Below, in pieces: positions 25,119 to 33,217 of a stretch of 64,000 bases of DNA (its first letter is position 1; each line of letters begins with the position of its first letter). The stretch comes from Gulosibacter sediminis (GTDB lineage Bacteria > Actinomycetota > Actinomycetes > Actinomycetales > Microbacteriaceae), in NCBI RefSeq assembly GCF_023370115.1, contig NZ_CP097160.1, positions 1,116,001 to 1,180,000 on the forward strand, read 5' to 3'. The position numbers and the translations under genes are program-made. A model generated the notes under the pieces. The model did not search any database and was not told where the DNA came from. It saw nothing but the letters and a program-made list of their open reading frames with translations.

Positions 25119-25262
25119 ATGGGCTTTCTCGATGACGCGAAGGAAAACGTCGGCAACTTCGTCAACGACGCGAAGGACAAGGTTGAGGACTTTGTCGAGG
25201 ACATCAAGGACGGCAAGCTTGGCAACGAGGGCGACAAGAACGACGAGCAGCCCTCGGCCTAA
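25119..25262 (+). CDS. small acidic stress-type protein, CsbD-like
   Basis: A 47-residue, highly charged, soluble protein (MGFLDDAKENVGNFVNDAKD at its start). It has repeated Lys/Asp heptads as in CsbD- and LEA-like proteins and ends in an acidic tail. Start ATG 25119 follows TTGGAG by 5 nt. Its N-terminus is nearly the same as that of the next gene (MGFxDDA), which suggests duplication. Function unknown; CsbD-like proteins are commonly induced by general stress. Confidence 0.7.
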   Translation: MGFLDDAKENVGNFVNDAKDKVEDFVEDIKDGKLGNEGDKNDEQPSA

Positions 25263-25367
25263 CTCGTTGGGCACTCGCCGCACCATTGGAGGTTCCGCCC
25301 AGACTCACCTGTAAAGATCGGAGGACTTCCGCCGCACCAGTGGTGGTAATCACCGAAGGAGGTTTGT

Positions 25368-25565
25368 ATGGGATTCGCTGATGACGCCCGCAACAAGGGC
25401 GAAGAACTTCTTGGCAAGGGCAAGGAAGGCGTCGGCGCCGCGACCGACAACAAGGACCTCGAGAACGAGGGCAAAGCCGACCAGGCCTCGGCCAACATCA
25501 AGCAGGGCCTCGAGAATGTCAAGGACGGCATCTCGGAAGGCATCGATAAGCTTCGCGGCAAGTAA
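25368..25565 (+). CDS. CsbD family protein
   Basis: A 65-residue CsbD-family protein (GEELLGKGKEGVGAATDNKD, then GKADQASANIKQGLENVKD), all soluble and amphipathic, with no Cys or membrane segment. Start ATG 25368 has a strong GAAGGAGG 5 nt upstream. A 16-bp-stem hairpin closes the transcript. CsbD proteins are general-stress proteins in other Gram-positives; the molecular role is not established. Confidence 0.88.
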   Translation: MGFADDARNKGEELLGKGKEGVGAATDNKDLENEGKADQASANIKQGLENVKDGISEGIDKLRGK

Positions 25566-25576
25566 ATCGTCCGCAG

Positions 25577-25612
25577 CAGTGGCGGGGTGATCATTCGATC
25601 ACCCCGCCACTG
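25577..25612. terminator. hairpin after the CsbD gene
   Basis: Perfect 16-bp arms (25577-25592 and 25597-25612) flank ATTC. There is no T tract, as is common for actinobacterial terminators. Confidence 0.75.
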
Positions 25613-25662
25613 TCGCTGTTCACCCGTAATCTGAATTCGTAGGCACGCGCAAAGGAGCACTC

Positions 25663-26760
25663 ATGCAGCAAGTACAGGGCGTCATCGCCCGGGCGAAGGA
25701 CGCGCCCGTAGAACTCGTCACGATCAATGTCCCTGACCCCGCCCCGGGCGAGGCGGTTGTACGAGTGCAGGCCTGCGGCGTGTGCCACACCGATCTCCAC
25801 TACGTGCGCGGCGGCATCGGCAATGACTACCCGTACCTCCTCGGCCACGAGGCCGCGGGCATCGTCGAAGCGGTCGGCGAGGGCGTCACCAACGTGGCGC
25901 CGGGCGACTATGTCGTGCTCAATTGGCGTGCCGTGTGTGGGGAGTGCCGCGCGTGCAAGCGCGGCCAGCCCTGGTACTGCTTCGACACCTCGAACGCGAC
26001 GCAGAAGATGACCCTTGAGGACGGCACGGAGCTCTCGCCCGCACTCGGCATCGGTGCCTTCATCGAGAAGACGCTCGTTGCGGCCGGCCAGTGCACCAAG
26101 GTTGACCCCGCAGCGCGCCCTGCGGCCGCAGGTCTGCTCGGCTGCGGCATCATGGCGGGCATCGGCGCCGCCATCAACACCGGCGCCGTGCAGCGTGGCG
26201 AATCGGTCGCGGTCATCGGCTGCGGGGGCGTCGGCGCCGCGGCGATCGTCGGCGCCAAGCTCGCTGGCGCGACAAAGATCATCGCGGTCGACGTTGACGA
26301 CCGCAAGCTCGACAAGGCGAAGGAGCTCGGCGCGACGCACACCGTGAACTCGCGCGAGGTGGATGCGGTCGAGGCGATCCGCGCGGCGACTGACACCTTC
26401 GGCGCGGATGTGGTGATCGAGGCGGTTGGTCGACCCGAGACCTACGAGCAGGCGTTCTACGCCCGCGACCTCGCGGGCCGCGTCGTGCTCGTGGGCGTGC
26501 CCAATCCCGAGATGGAACTCAAGCTGCCACTCGCCGAGGTATTCGGCCGTGGCGGCGCGCTGAAGTCGAGCTGGTACGGCGACTGCCTGCCCGAGCGCGA
26601 CTTCCCAATGCTCACCGACCTCTACTTGCAGGACCGCCTGCCGCTCGACGCGTTCGTCTCTGAGGAAATCGGCATCAACGACATTGACGCCGCGTTTGAG
26701 AAGATGCACCGCGGCGAAGTGCTCCGCAGCGTCGTGATTCTCGAGGAGGCGCAGCAGTGA
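25663..26760 (+). CDS. mscR: S-(hydroxymethyl)mycothiol dehydrogenase
   Basis: A 365-residue zinc-dependent alcohol dehydrogenase of class III type, which oxidises the mycothiol-formaldehyde adduct with NAD and also reduces S-nitrosomycothiol in mycobacteria. Catalytic zinc ligands are in [10 protein letters not shown] and GHEAAG. The structural zinc site is [15 protein letters not shown]. The Rossmann motif is GCGGVGAAA, followed by [12 protein letters not shown]. The companion MBL gene overlaps its stop by 4 nt, the same pairing as mycobacterial mscR with Rv2260 (recalled), which supports the mycothiol assignment over a generic ADH. Start ATG 25663 follows AAAGGAG by 6 nt. Confidence 0.9.
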   Translation: MQQVQGVIARAKDAPVELVTINVPDPAPGEAVVRVQACGVCHTDLHYVRGGIGNDYPYLLGHEAAGIVEAVGEGVTNVAPGDYVVLNWRAVCGECRACKRGQPWYCFDTSNATQKMTLEDGTELSPALGIGAFIEKTLVAAGQCTKVDPAARPAAAGLLGCGIMAGIGAAINTGAVQRGESVAVIGCGGVGAAAIVGAKLAGATKIIAVDVDDRKLDKAKELGATHTVNSREVDAVEAIRAATDTFGADVVIEAVGRPETYEQAFYARDLAGRVVLVGVPNPEMELKLPLAEVFGRGGALKSSWYGDCLPERDFPMLTDLYLQDRLPLDAFVSEEIGINDIDAAFEKMHRGEVLRSVVILEEAQQ

Positions 26761-27368
26761 CCGCACGCATCGACCACGGCGTCATCAGCGGCACCTTCTC
26801 GCTCGACGGCGAGACCTTCGACGTTGACAACAACGTCTGGGTGCTCGGCGACGACAAGGAGTGCCTCGTCATCGACGCTCCCCACGACGTCGACGAGATC
26901 CTCAAGGTCGTCGGCGATCGCGAGGTGCGGGCCATCGTCTGCACGCACGCGCACGATGACCACGTGCGCGTGGCGCCCGAGCTTGCCGAGCGAACTGGCG
27001 CGCGCATCCTGCTCAACCCCGACGACCTGCAGCTGTGGCGCCTGACGCACCCGGAGCGTAGCCCCGACGGTGAGTTGCACGATGGTGACACCCTCGAGAT
27101 CGCCGGCACCACCATCCGCGTGCTGTCGACGCCGGGCCACGCGCCCGGCGCGGTGTGCCTCGCGGTGCCCGAACTCGGCGTCGTATTTACCGGTGACACG
27201 CTGTTTCAGGGTGGGCCGGGAGCGACCGGTCGCAGCTTCAGTGACCGAGGCACCCTCGAGCAGTCGATTCGCGAGAAGCTCTTCCCGCTCGGCGACGAGG
27301 TAGTCGTGAAGACCGGCCACGGCGACGACACCACGATCGGCGCGGAGCGCGCCCGCGACTGGGTCTAA
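26757..27368 (+). CDS. MBL-fold hydrolase of the mycothiol formaldehyde pathway
   Basis: A 203-residue metallo-beta-lactamase-fold enzyme. Metal ligands are HAHDDH (in [11 protein letters not shown]), His in TPGHAPGA, Asp in FTGDTLF and His in KTGHGDDT, the pattern of glyoxalase II-like thioester hydrolases. The GTG start overlaps the mscR stop (GTGA). By context it may hydrolyse S-formylmycothiol or a related thioester produced by the dehydrogenase; that substrate is inferred. A long inverted repeat lies just downstream. Confidence 0.88.
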   Translation: MTARIDHGVISGTFSLDGETFDVDNNVWVLGDDKECLVIDAPHDVDEILKVVGDREVRAIVCTHAHDDHVRVAPELAERTGARILLNPDDLQLWRLTHPERSPDGELHDGDTLEIAGTTIRVLSTPGHAPGAVCLAVPELGVVFTGDTLFQGGPGATGRSFSDRGTLEQSIREKLFPLGDEVVVKTGHGDDTTIGAERARDWV

Positions 27369-27386
27369 GCAACGGGTTGCTCCGGC

Positions 27387-27435
27387 AACGAGGGCGGGCG
27401 GGGAGATCGAGTCGATCTCCCCGCCCGCCCTCGTT
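27387..27435. terminator. long inverted repeat between convergent genes
   Basis: Two 24-nt arms (27387-27410 and 27412-27435) form an almost uninterrupted G/C-rich palindrome around one central base. It lies between the stops of the MBL gene and the TPP enzyme, so it probably terminates both. Confidence 0.8.
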
Positions 27436-27440
27436 GGTGG

Positions 27441-29141
27441 CTAGAACGCCTTCTGTCGCTGGTCGACGATGAGGTGAATCAGTGCGAAGGTCTCGCCGGC
27501 CTGCACCGTCTCGAGGGCGCGTTCGACCGCGGCGGGCACCTCGGCATCGGTCTCAACACGGATGCCCACTCCGCCGAACGACTCAGCGAACTTCGCGAAG
27601 TCGGGGTTCTTCAGCTGGGTGCCCGAGATACGACCCGGGTAGTGCGCCTCCTGGTGAGTGCGAATCGTGCCGTACTCGCCGTTGTCCATGACAATGACGA
27701 GCGGCGTCGCGCCGTACTGCGCAGCAGTCGCGAGTTCCTGCCCGTTCATGAGGAACTCTCCGTCGCCCGCGATCGTCACGACGATGCGGCCGGGGAAGTT
27801 CAGCGCAGCGCTCACGGCCGAGGGCACCGAGTAGCCCATCGAGCCGTTGCGAGCCGAGATCATTGACGCGTATCCACGAGTGGGGAAGTAGCGGTGTGCC
27901 CAGTTGGTGTGCTCGCCGGCGCCGAAGGTGACCATGGCATCCTCGGGCAGGCGCTCAACCAGGTTGCCCATGAGGGTCTCCATGGTCGCCTTGCCGTCGG
28001 TTGGCGTCGAGCTGGGCGCGGCCGACCAGGTCTGCTGCTTCGCACGCAGGCGCTGCGTCCATTCGCGCCACGAGTCCTTCTCGGGCAGGTCCATGCGCAC
28101 GAGGTCGCGCACGAAGCTGTGCGGCTTCGCGACGATCTGATGTGAGATCGGGCCACTGCGACCGCGCAGTGACGGGTCGATCGTCACGATGAAGTTGCGC
28201 TGGTTCCAGTTCTGGCGCGAAGTGAAGCCGCTCGTGATGACGTCGCCGGGGACTGTGCCGACGAAGACAATGAGGTCGGTCTCGTCGAGGAGGTCGGCCG
28301 AGAAGTTCGGGCGACCGTAGCCGAGGGGCCCGACGTACGACGGCGAGTCGAAGGGCACCGTGCCTTCTGTGCGCCACTCCGCCGCCGCCGGGAGCGAGTG
28401 CTCCTCGAGCCAGGTGGTGAGGGCCTCGGTCGACTGGACAGTCCAGTCGTTACCACCGGTGACGAACAGCGGCTTTTCCGACTCGAGCAGCGCCGTGCGC
28501 AGCGACTTCCAGTCGTCGACCGTCATGCCGCCAAGGGCGACGGGAATCGTCGGGTGAATCGGCGTGTCGACGAGCTCGGTGATGACGTCCTCGGGCAGGC
28601 CGACGACGACGGGGCCGGGGCGACCGGAGGAAGCCGAGAACATTGCTTCGGCGACAACCTCGCTCGCGCGGGCCGGGTGGTCGAGCACCATGACGCGTTT
28701 CGCGCCCGAGGCGAACCAGCGCTTCGGGTCGAACTCCTGGAAAGCCTCTTTTTCGCGGTGTTCGAAGGGAATGAGGCCAACGAACAGCACCATCGCGGTC
28801 GAGTCCTGCCACGCGGTGTGCAGTCCGACGTGGGCGTTGGCGGCACCGGGGCCGCGGGTCACCATGGCCACGCCAGGCAGATCGCCGAGCTTGCCGTCGG
28901 CTTCGGCCATGTAGGCCGCGCCGCCCTCGTGGCGGCAGACGATCGTGTCGATCGATGAGCCGTGGAGGCCATCGAGCACGTCGAGATAGCTTTCACCCGG
29001 CACCACATACACGCGCTTCACACCGTGCGCCTCGAGCGACTCGACGATCTGATGACCGGCCGATTTGCGCTCGACTAGCTGGTTCATCTGTGCGGTGACG
29101 ACGTCAATCGTCGGAATCGCGCCAGTGGCAGGGGGTTCCAT
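27441..29141 (-). CDS. thiamine-pyrophosphate-dependent acetolactate synthase-like enzyme
   Basis: A 566-residue TPP enzyme with the three usual domains. The N-terminal domain carries the catalytic Glu72 in RHEGGAAYMA. The middle domain spans about 210-345. The C-terminal TPP-binding motif runs from GDGEFLMNG to NGEYGTI. It is related to acetolactate synthase and to oxo-acid decarboxylases; no regulatory subunit (ilvN) is nearby, so branched-chain synthesis is unlikely. The true substrate is unknown. Start ATG 29141 has AAAGGAG 7 nt upstream; a later Met at residue 19 is the alternative. A MarR gene lies immediately upstream on the same strand, with two inverted repeats in the intervening 111 bp. 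Confidence 0.85.
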   Translation of the reverse strand: MEPPATGAIPTIDVVTAQMNQLVERKSAGHQIVESLEAHGVKRVYVVPGESYLDVLDGLHGSSIDTIVCRHEGGAAYMAEADGKLGDLPGVAMVTRGPGAANAHVGLHTAWQDSTAMVLFVGLIPFEHREKEAFQEFDPKRWFASGAKRVMVLDHPARASEVVAEAMFSASSGRPGPVVVGLPEDVITELVDTPIHPTIPVALGGMTVDDWKSLRTALLESEKPLFVTGGNDWTVQSTEALTTWLEEHSLPAAAEWRTEGTVPFDSPSYVGPLGYGRPNFSADLLDETDLIVFVGTVPGDVITSGFTSRQNWNQRNFIVTIDPSLRGRSGPISHQIVAKPHSFVRDLVRMDLPEKDSWREWTQRLRAKQQTWSAAPSSTPTDGKATMETLMGNLVERLPEDAMVTFGAGEHTNWAHRYFPTRGYASMISARNGSMGYSVPSAVSAALNFPGRIVVTIAGDGEFLMNGQELATAAQYGATPLVIVMDNGEYGTIRTHQEAHYPGRISGTQLKNPDFAKFAESFGGVGIRVETDAEVPAAVERALETVQAGETFALIHLIVDQRQKAF

Positions 29142-29206
29142 GTAGCAAGCTCCTTTGCAGGTGGGATCAACCCAGAGTGGTCCTTCGGAATTCTGTCAAA
29201 ATTCCC

Positions 29207-29223
29207 GTTCAAGTTTTTTGAAC
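29207..29223. promoter_or_regulatory. possible operator upstream of the TPP-enzyme gene
   Basis: GTTCAA-GTTTT-TTGAAC is a 6-bp-arm inverted repeat about 65 nt upstream of the TPP-enzyme start. A second repeat, GGAATT-7 nt-AATTCC, lies beside it at 29187-29205. Either could bind a regulator or end the MarR transcript. Confidence 0.35.
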
Positions 29224-29252
29224 GACGTTCACCAACCCGCGCGCGGAGCTTG

Positions 29253-29789
29253 CTAAGTCGTGGCCTCCTCGGGGTTGCCACCAGAGCATCCCGGCTGCAG
29301 CTCGAGGGGGTCTCGATGCAGCTCCTGCTCGGGGTCGAGCTCGTTGAGGATCGCATCCATCGAGCGGCGCAACTCGCCGATGCCGTCACGCCCCTGCGGG
29401 GCAAATACCACCTCACGCACGAAATTCACGTGGGCAGGCGCCGATTCGATGAGGCGCGCCGCCCCAGCGTCGGTGAGTTCGATGTCGGTCGCCCGGCCGT
29501 CATTCTCGTTCGGCACGCGGCGAAGCAGACCCTCGTCCTCGAGGCCCGAAATCACCCGAGAGAGGCGTGAGAGTGTCGTGCTCGTGAACACCGCGAGCTG
29601 TTTGGTTTGGATGCGGTGCGCCGGCGCATCCGAAAGCATCGCGAGTGCGTAATACTCGGTGAGGGTGAGGTGCGCGTGCTTGCGCATGTGGGAGTCAAGG
29701 GCACTCGGTAGAAGCTGCAGGACGCCGAGTAGGCGCATCCATGCGGCACGTTCTTCTACGGACAGCCACTGTGGTTCTTCTCGCGCCAT
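29253..29789 (-). CDS. MarR family transcriptional regulator
   Basis: A 178-residue winged-helix regulator. The MarR core runs about 30-140: LTLTEYYALAMLSDAP (helix 2), IQTKQLAVFTSTTLSRLSRV (recognition helix region), GLEDEGLLRRVPNENDGRAT (wing with the conserved DxR as DGR). The tail of about 30 residues is disordered. Start ATG 29789 begins MAREEPQW; an earlier Met exists at 29825 but would place the start inside the palindrome. A 14-bp-arm palindrome sits 14 nt upstream, so autoregulation is likely, and the adjacent TPP enzyme is the probable target. Confidence 0.9.
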   Translation of the reverse strand: MAREEPQWLSVEERAAWMRLLGVLQLLPSALDSHMRKHAHLTLTEYYALAMLSDAPAHRIQTKQLAVFTSTTLSRLSRVISGLEDEGLLRRVPNENDGRATDIELTDAGAARLIESAPAHVNFVREVVFAPQGRDGIGELRRSMDAILNELDPEQELHRDPLELQPGCSGGNPEEATT

Positions 29790-29802
29790 AGGCCGATTCT
29801 GC

Positions 29803-29836
29803 CACAAATTTACTTGCAGAAACAAGTAAATTTGTG
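29803..29836. promoter_or_regulatory. palindromic operator upstream of the MarR gene
   Basis: Perfect 14-bp arms (29803-29816 CACAAATTTACTTG, 29823-29836) separated by six bases. The site is AT-rich in a GC-rich background, with the TTG-CAA core spacing typical of MarR operators. It also directly follows the EcsC stop and may serve as its terminator. Confidence 0.7.
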
Positions 29837-29837
29837 A

Positions 29838-30668
29838 CTATTTCGACTTCTTTGCGCGAAGCTGTTTGCGTTCAGCGCCACGCTCAAGCTTGGCCTGCAG
29901 CTTCGCCTGCCTCCGCTGAAATCTCGGATTTGCGGCATCGAGCTCGGCCAGCGTCTCATCGCTGAGATCGCCTACATGACATTGTGGTGCCGGGCCGAAG
30001 GCGCCGTCAGCGGTGCGGATCACCTCGTTGGCGAGCGCGCGGTTGCCAAGTGCGCCGACGGCAGCGCCGATGCCGAATGGCAGCAATTTGCCCACGAGTC
30101 CGCCGAGATGCGTGCCCGCAAACTTGCTCAGGAACGACGTTGAGAGGCGCTGGCCGAGCTCACCCACAAACACCTGGGGGAGCGCTTCGGTGACCAGTTC
30201 GCCCCACGCAGCGTTCTTCAGCAGGGTCTGCGGTGCGCGTGTGCGCACAAATTCGGTGACAAGTTTGCGCCCCCGGTCGCCGAGCAGGATGCCGGTGACG
30301 AGTGCCCGCGCGCGGTCGGGGTCGTCGGTAGCGTCACCGTGGAGCTCTGCCACGGTCAGGGCGTACAGCGCCGTGAGGTCGAGGAAGGAGACGACCTCGG
30401 CGCTGATGAGGGCGATGCCGGTCGCGGTGCCGATGCCCGGAATGGCGCTCGCTGCGCCGACGCCACCGCCTGCGCCCATCGCGGTGCGCCGGTACCACTT
30501 TTCTGCGATGCGGAGGAGGTCGTCGGGCGTCGCGTCAGGGGCCACCCGTCGGAGTCGGCGCGCGAAGGCGAGCGCTGCAGGGCGTTGCACCCTGAGCGCC
30601 TGATCGAGCGCGCGCACGAGAACGTCGCCGCGCGATGAGGTTCGTTCAGTAGCGGATGGCTCAGTCAT
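29838..30668 (-). CDS. EcsC family protein
   Basis: A 276-residue EcsC-family protein, membrane-associated and of unknown biochemical role. A glycine-rich hydrophobic segment (MGAGGGVGAASAIPGIGTAT) is followed by ALISAEVVSFLDLTALYALT. A second glycine-rich segment is GGLVGKLLPFGIGAAVGALG near 195-215. The C-terminus is a Lys/Arg-rich helix. Start ATG 30668 lies 8 nt after TAGCGT, whose first three bases are the stop of the upstream hydrolase gene. Probably transcribed both from this promoter and with the hydrolase. Confidence 0.82.
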   Translation of the reverse strand: MTEPSATERTSSRGDVLVRALDQALRVQRPAALAFARRLRRVAPDATPDDLLRIAEKWYRRTAMGAGGGVGAASAIPGIGTATGIALISAEVVSFLDLTALYALTVAELHGDATDDPDRARALVTGILLGDRGRKLVTEFVRTRAPQTLLKNAAWGELVTEALPQVFVGELGQRLSTSFLSKFAGTHLGGLVGKLLPFGIGAAVGALGNRALANEVIRTADGAFGPAPQCHVGDLSDETLAELDAANPRFQRRQAKLQAKLERGAERKQLRAKKSK

Positions 30669-30676
30669 GTCGCGCA

Positions 30677-30682
30677 ACGCTA
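30677..30682 (-). promoter_or_regulatory. leaderless -10 element of the EcsC-family gene
   Basis: TAGCGT ends 8 nt before ATG 30668. Its TAG is also the stop codon of the upstream hydrolase gene. Confidence 0.45.
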
Positions 30683-31513
30683 GCGCGTTAACTTCCCGAG
30701 AACCTCGTCGGCGTGCCGGGTATAGACAGAAAAATGATTGGCAGTGCGGTCGAGATGAAACTCGCAGTTCGGGATGCGGCGGGCGAGCTGCATACTCCCT
30801 CGCCAGGGCACCGAAAGGTCGCGCTTACCCTGCCACATGATCACCGCGATGCTCGGGTCGAGTTCTGCCGGATCAAACCCCCAGTCGAAGAGCACCAACG
30901 ACAAATCACGCACCACCCCGCGTGGGCCGCGCCGGAACGCACCGACGACCGAGTCGAGGAAGGCGTCGCCCGACGCGTCTGGCAGACCGAATCTGCGGTC
31001 GAGGCCAACCCCGGCGCGGTGTCGGGCGGAGGTGAACAGCGAGTTGTGGCCGAGCGCGCCAACGCTCGCCGCGGCGCCCGCAAAGATCGCAAGGTTCGGG
31101 CCCATGGGCATCCCGGTGTATTGCATCGGGCCCGCTGGCGCGAGCAGGCCGACGCGACTGACGCGCTCTCGCATGGCGAGCGCGGTTCCGAGCGCGTATG
31201 CGCCGCCGGCGGAATAGCCGACGACGGCAAATCGAGGCCAATCTCTCGCGTCGACGAATGAGGCAACGTCCTCAACGAAGCTCGCAATCCGGCGCTGCGG
31301 GCGCCAAGTCGACAGACCGAACCCGGGGCGCGAGAGGCAGACGACCTGAACGCCAAAATGTGCGGCCGCGCGGGTGTACATGGCGGCCTCGAAGCGCGAG
31401 CCGGGCGCGCCGTGGAAGGAGAGGACCGGAGGTGCCTGCGCATCACCGAAGCGCGCCCACTGCAGCCAGCGACCGTCGGGCAGGGGGTGAGTGCCGGTGT
31501 GGGGAAGGGGCAT
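30680..31513 (-). CDS. alpha/beta-fold hydrolase
   Basis: A 277-residue alpha/beta hydrolase. The oxyanion-hole region is LSFHGAPGSRFEAAMY, and the nucleophile elbow is GYSAGG with its Ser. A late Asp lies in GKRDLSVPW, and the catalytic His is in TANHFSVYTRH. No signal peptide is present. The substrate cannot be predicted. Its ATG directly abuts the TAA stop of the Lrp gene (TAAATG), so translation is coupled and the regulator probably shares its transcript. Confidence 0.85.
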   Translation of the reverse strand: MPLPHTGTHPLPDGRWLQWARFGDAQAPPVLSFHGAPGSRFEAAMYTRAAAHFGVQVVCLSRPGFGLSTWRPQRRIASFVEDVASFVDARDWPRFAVVGYSAGGAYALGTALAMRERVSRVGLLAPAGPMQYTGMPMGPNLAIFAGAAASVGALGHNSLFTSARHRAGVGLDRRFGLPDASGDAFLDSVVGAFRRGPRGVVRDLSLVLFDWGFDPAELDPSIAVIMWQGKRDLSVPWRGSMQLARRIPNCEFHLDRTANHFSVYTRHADEVLGKLTR

Positions 31514-31993
31514 TTATTCGGTGATCTTTCCGTCCTGTGTCGCGTCATCCATGAGCGGCAGCACTCGGTCACGGGCGAGGTCTCGCAGCACGATTGAGGT
31601 GCTGGTTCGGCCGACGGCCTCGAGCGATCCGATCCGGTCGATCACGCGCTGCAGGTCGGTGTTCGAGTGTGCCACGACTCGAAGCAGCATGTCCCAGGGG
31701 CCAGCCATGGTCGAACAATCGATCACCTCGGGGATGGCTAAGAGTCGATCGTGTAAGCCTTCATGGCCCACTCGCTGATCAATTTGCAACATCACCATGG
31801 CCTGGACCGGATAGCCCATCTGGCTCGGCTGGAGTTTCGGCAGGATGTCCACGAGGATCCCGCGTTCGCGCAGGCGATTCAGGCGCGCTTGCACGGTAGG
31901 GCGGGCGACGCCTAAGTCCCGCGAAGCCGACAACACACTGGATTCGGGCCGGCGTGTGAACAGCTCCACGATCTGAAAGTCGAGTCGATCCAT
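31514..31993 (-). CDS. Lrp/AsnC family transcriptional regulator
   Basis: A 159-residue Lrp/AsnC regulator with an N-terminal helix-turn-helix (SASRDLGVARPTVQARLNRL) and a C-terminal ligand-binding RAM domain from about residue 60 (AMVMLQIDQRVGHEG, CSTMAGPWDMLLRVVA). Start ATG 31993 follows AAAGGTG. It diverges from the ABC substrate-binding gene across 133 bp containing AACTAGTT (32037-32044). Lrp regulators sense amino acids, and the divergent transporter belongs to a family linked to aromatic amino acids, so local control is plausible but inferred. Confidence 0.9.
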   Translation of the reverse strand: MDRLDFQIVELFTRRPESSVLSASRDLGVARPTVQARLNRLRERGILVDILPKLQPSQMGYPVQAMVMLQIDQRVGHEGLHDRLLAIPEVIDCSTMAGPWDMLLRVVAHSNTDLQRVIDRIGSLEAVGRTSTSIVLRDLARDRVLPLMDDATQDGKITE

Positions 31994-32126
31994 AGGTGCA
32001 CCTTTGCATTCATGAGGACTGTTGACAGAATGTATAACTAGTTGGGCCATCCCGGCAATCTCCTGCTAGTTTTCAGTGTTAATCCCACTAGGGACAGACA
32101 CGTATTTGACAAAGGGGTCGTAGAAA

Positions 32127-33128
32127 ATGCGTATCCGTAAATCTCTTGCCGCTTTCGGCATGTTGGCTGTTGGCTCGCTGGCGCTTTCCGCCTGCTCGAA
32201 CGGGGGCGGCGACGCCGCCTCGACTGAGGGCGCTGCCTCGGGCGACTCGTTCAAGGTCGGCGTGATTCAGCTCGTGCAGCACCCGGCGCTCGACGCAGCA
32301 ACCGCGGGCTTTGAGCAGGCCTTCACCGATGCTGGAATCGACGTCGAATTCGACGTGCAGGTGGCGAACGGCGAGCAGTCGACCGCGGCAACCATCGCCG
32401 CTGGTTTCGCCGGCGACCCGGACATCGATCTCGTGCTCGCCGTGGCGACGCCCGCTGCGCAGTCCGCCGCGACGGCCATCACCAACGTGCCCGTGTTGTT
32501 CACCGCCGTTACCGACCCGGTCGCCGCCGACCTCGTCGCGAGCGCGGAGGAGCCGGGTGGCAATGTCACCGGCACCACCGACCTCAACCCGGTGGCCGAC
32601 CAGATCGACCTCATCACCCAGCTCGATCCGTCGGTCGAGTCGGTGGGCGTCGTGTACTCCTCGGGCGAGGTCAACTCGCAGGTGCAGGTCGACCTGGCAC
32701 AGGAGAAGGCCGACGAGCTCGGCCTTGAGCTGAAGACCGCCACCGTGACGAACGTGGGCGAGGTGCCGACCGCGCTTGACTCGCTCGGTGACGTCGACTC
32801 GATCTACGTGCCGACCGACAACACCGTGGTCTCGGGCATCGACACCGTGCTGACCTACGCCGCCGACCACCAGGTGCCCGTCGTCTCGGGCGACACCGGC
32901 CCGGTCGAGTCGGGTGCCGTGGCCACGCTCGGCCTCGACTACACGAAGCTCGGCGTGCAGACCGGCGAGATGGCGATTCGCATCCTCCAGGACGGCGAAG
33001 ACCCCGCGACGATGTCCGTCGAGGAGCAGACCGAGTTTGACCTCGTCGTCAACCCCGCGGGTGCCGAGGCCGTCGGCCTCGAGATTCCGCAGGAGCTGCT
33101 CGACGAGGCCGCGACGGTCGTCGAATAA
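32127..33128 (+). CDS. ABC transporter substrate-binding lipoprotein, TrpX/ABC_sub_bind family
   Basis: A 333-residue lipoprotein: basic n-region, hydrophobic segment, and lipobox LSAC with Cys25 or so. The mature part matches the ABC_sub_bind family (PF04392): VIQLVQHPALDAATAGFEQA, IDLVLAVATPAAQSA, VLFTAVTDPVAADLV. Members include the streptococcal tryptophan/tyrosine binding protein TrpX. First gene of a binding protein-permease-ATPase operon. AAAGGGG lies about 12 nt before ATG 32127. The substrate is inferred from family only. Confidence 0.9.
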   Translation: MRIRKSLAAFGMLAVGSLALSACSNGGGDAASTEGAASGDSFKVGVIQLVQHPALDAATAGFEQAFTDAGIDVEFDVQVANGEQSTAATIAAGFAGDPDIDLVLAVATPAAQSAATAITNVPVLFTAVTDPVAADLVASAEEPGGNVTGTTDLNPVADQIDLITQLDPSVESVGVVYSSGEVNSQVQVDLAQEKADELGLELKTATVTNVGEVPTALDSLGDVDSIYVPTDNTVVSGIDTVLTYAADHQVPVVSGDTGPVESGAVATLGLDYTKLGVQTGEMAIRILQDGEDPATMSVEEQTEFDLVVNPAGAEAVGLEIPQELLDEAATVVE

Positions 33129-33143
33129 CTTCACAACCACGTG

Positions 33144-33182
33144 CAAACGGGTGGCCGCGCCACAATTGCGGCCACCCGTTTG
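33144..33182 (+). terminator. intra-operon hairpin between binding protein and permease genes
   Basis: Perfect 15-bp arms (33144-33158, 33168-33182) with a 9-nt loop. It probably stabilises the upstream mRNA or causes partial termination, so that more binding protein than membrane components is made. Confidence 0.65.
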
Positions 33183-33217
33183 TGCTCAAAACCAACCATT
33201 TTTGAGAGGAGACGCAC

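Noticed and set aside
29207-29223. Intrinsic terminator with a T tract for the MarR gene
   Set aside because: The stem is only 6 bp and AT-rich, and the T run lies in the loop rather than after the stem, so an operator is at least as likely.
30680-31993. Antibiotic-type gene cluster formed by the hydrolase, EcsC and Lrp genes
   Set aside because: None of the three carries biosynthetic or resistance motifs; they are a simple regulator-led operon.
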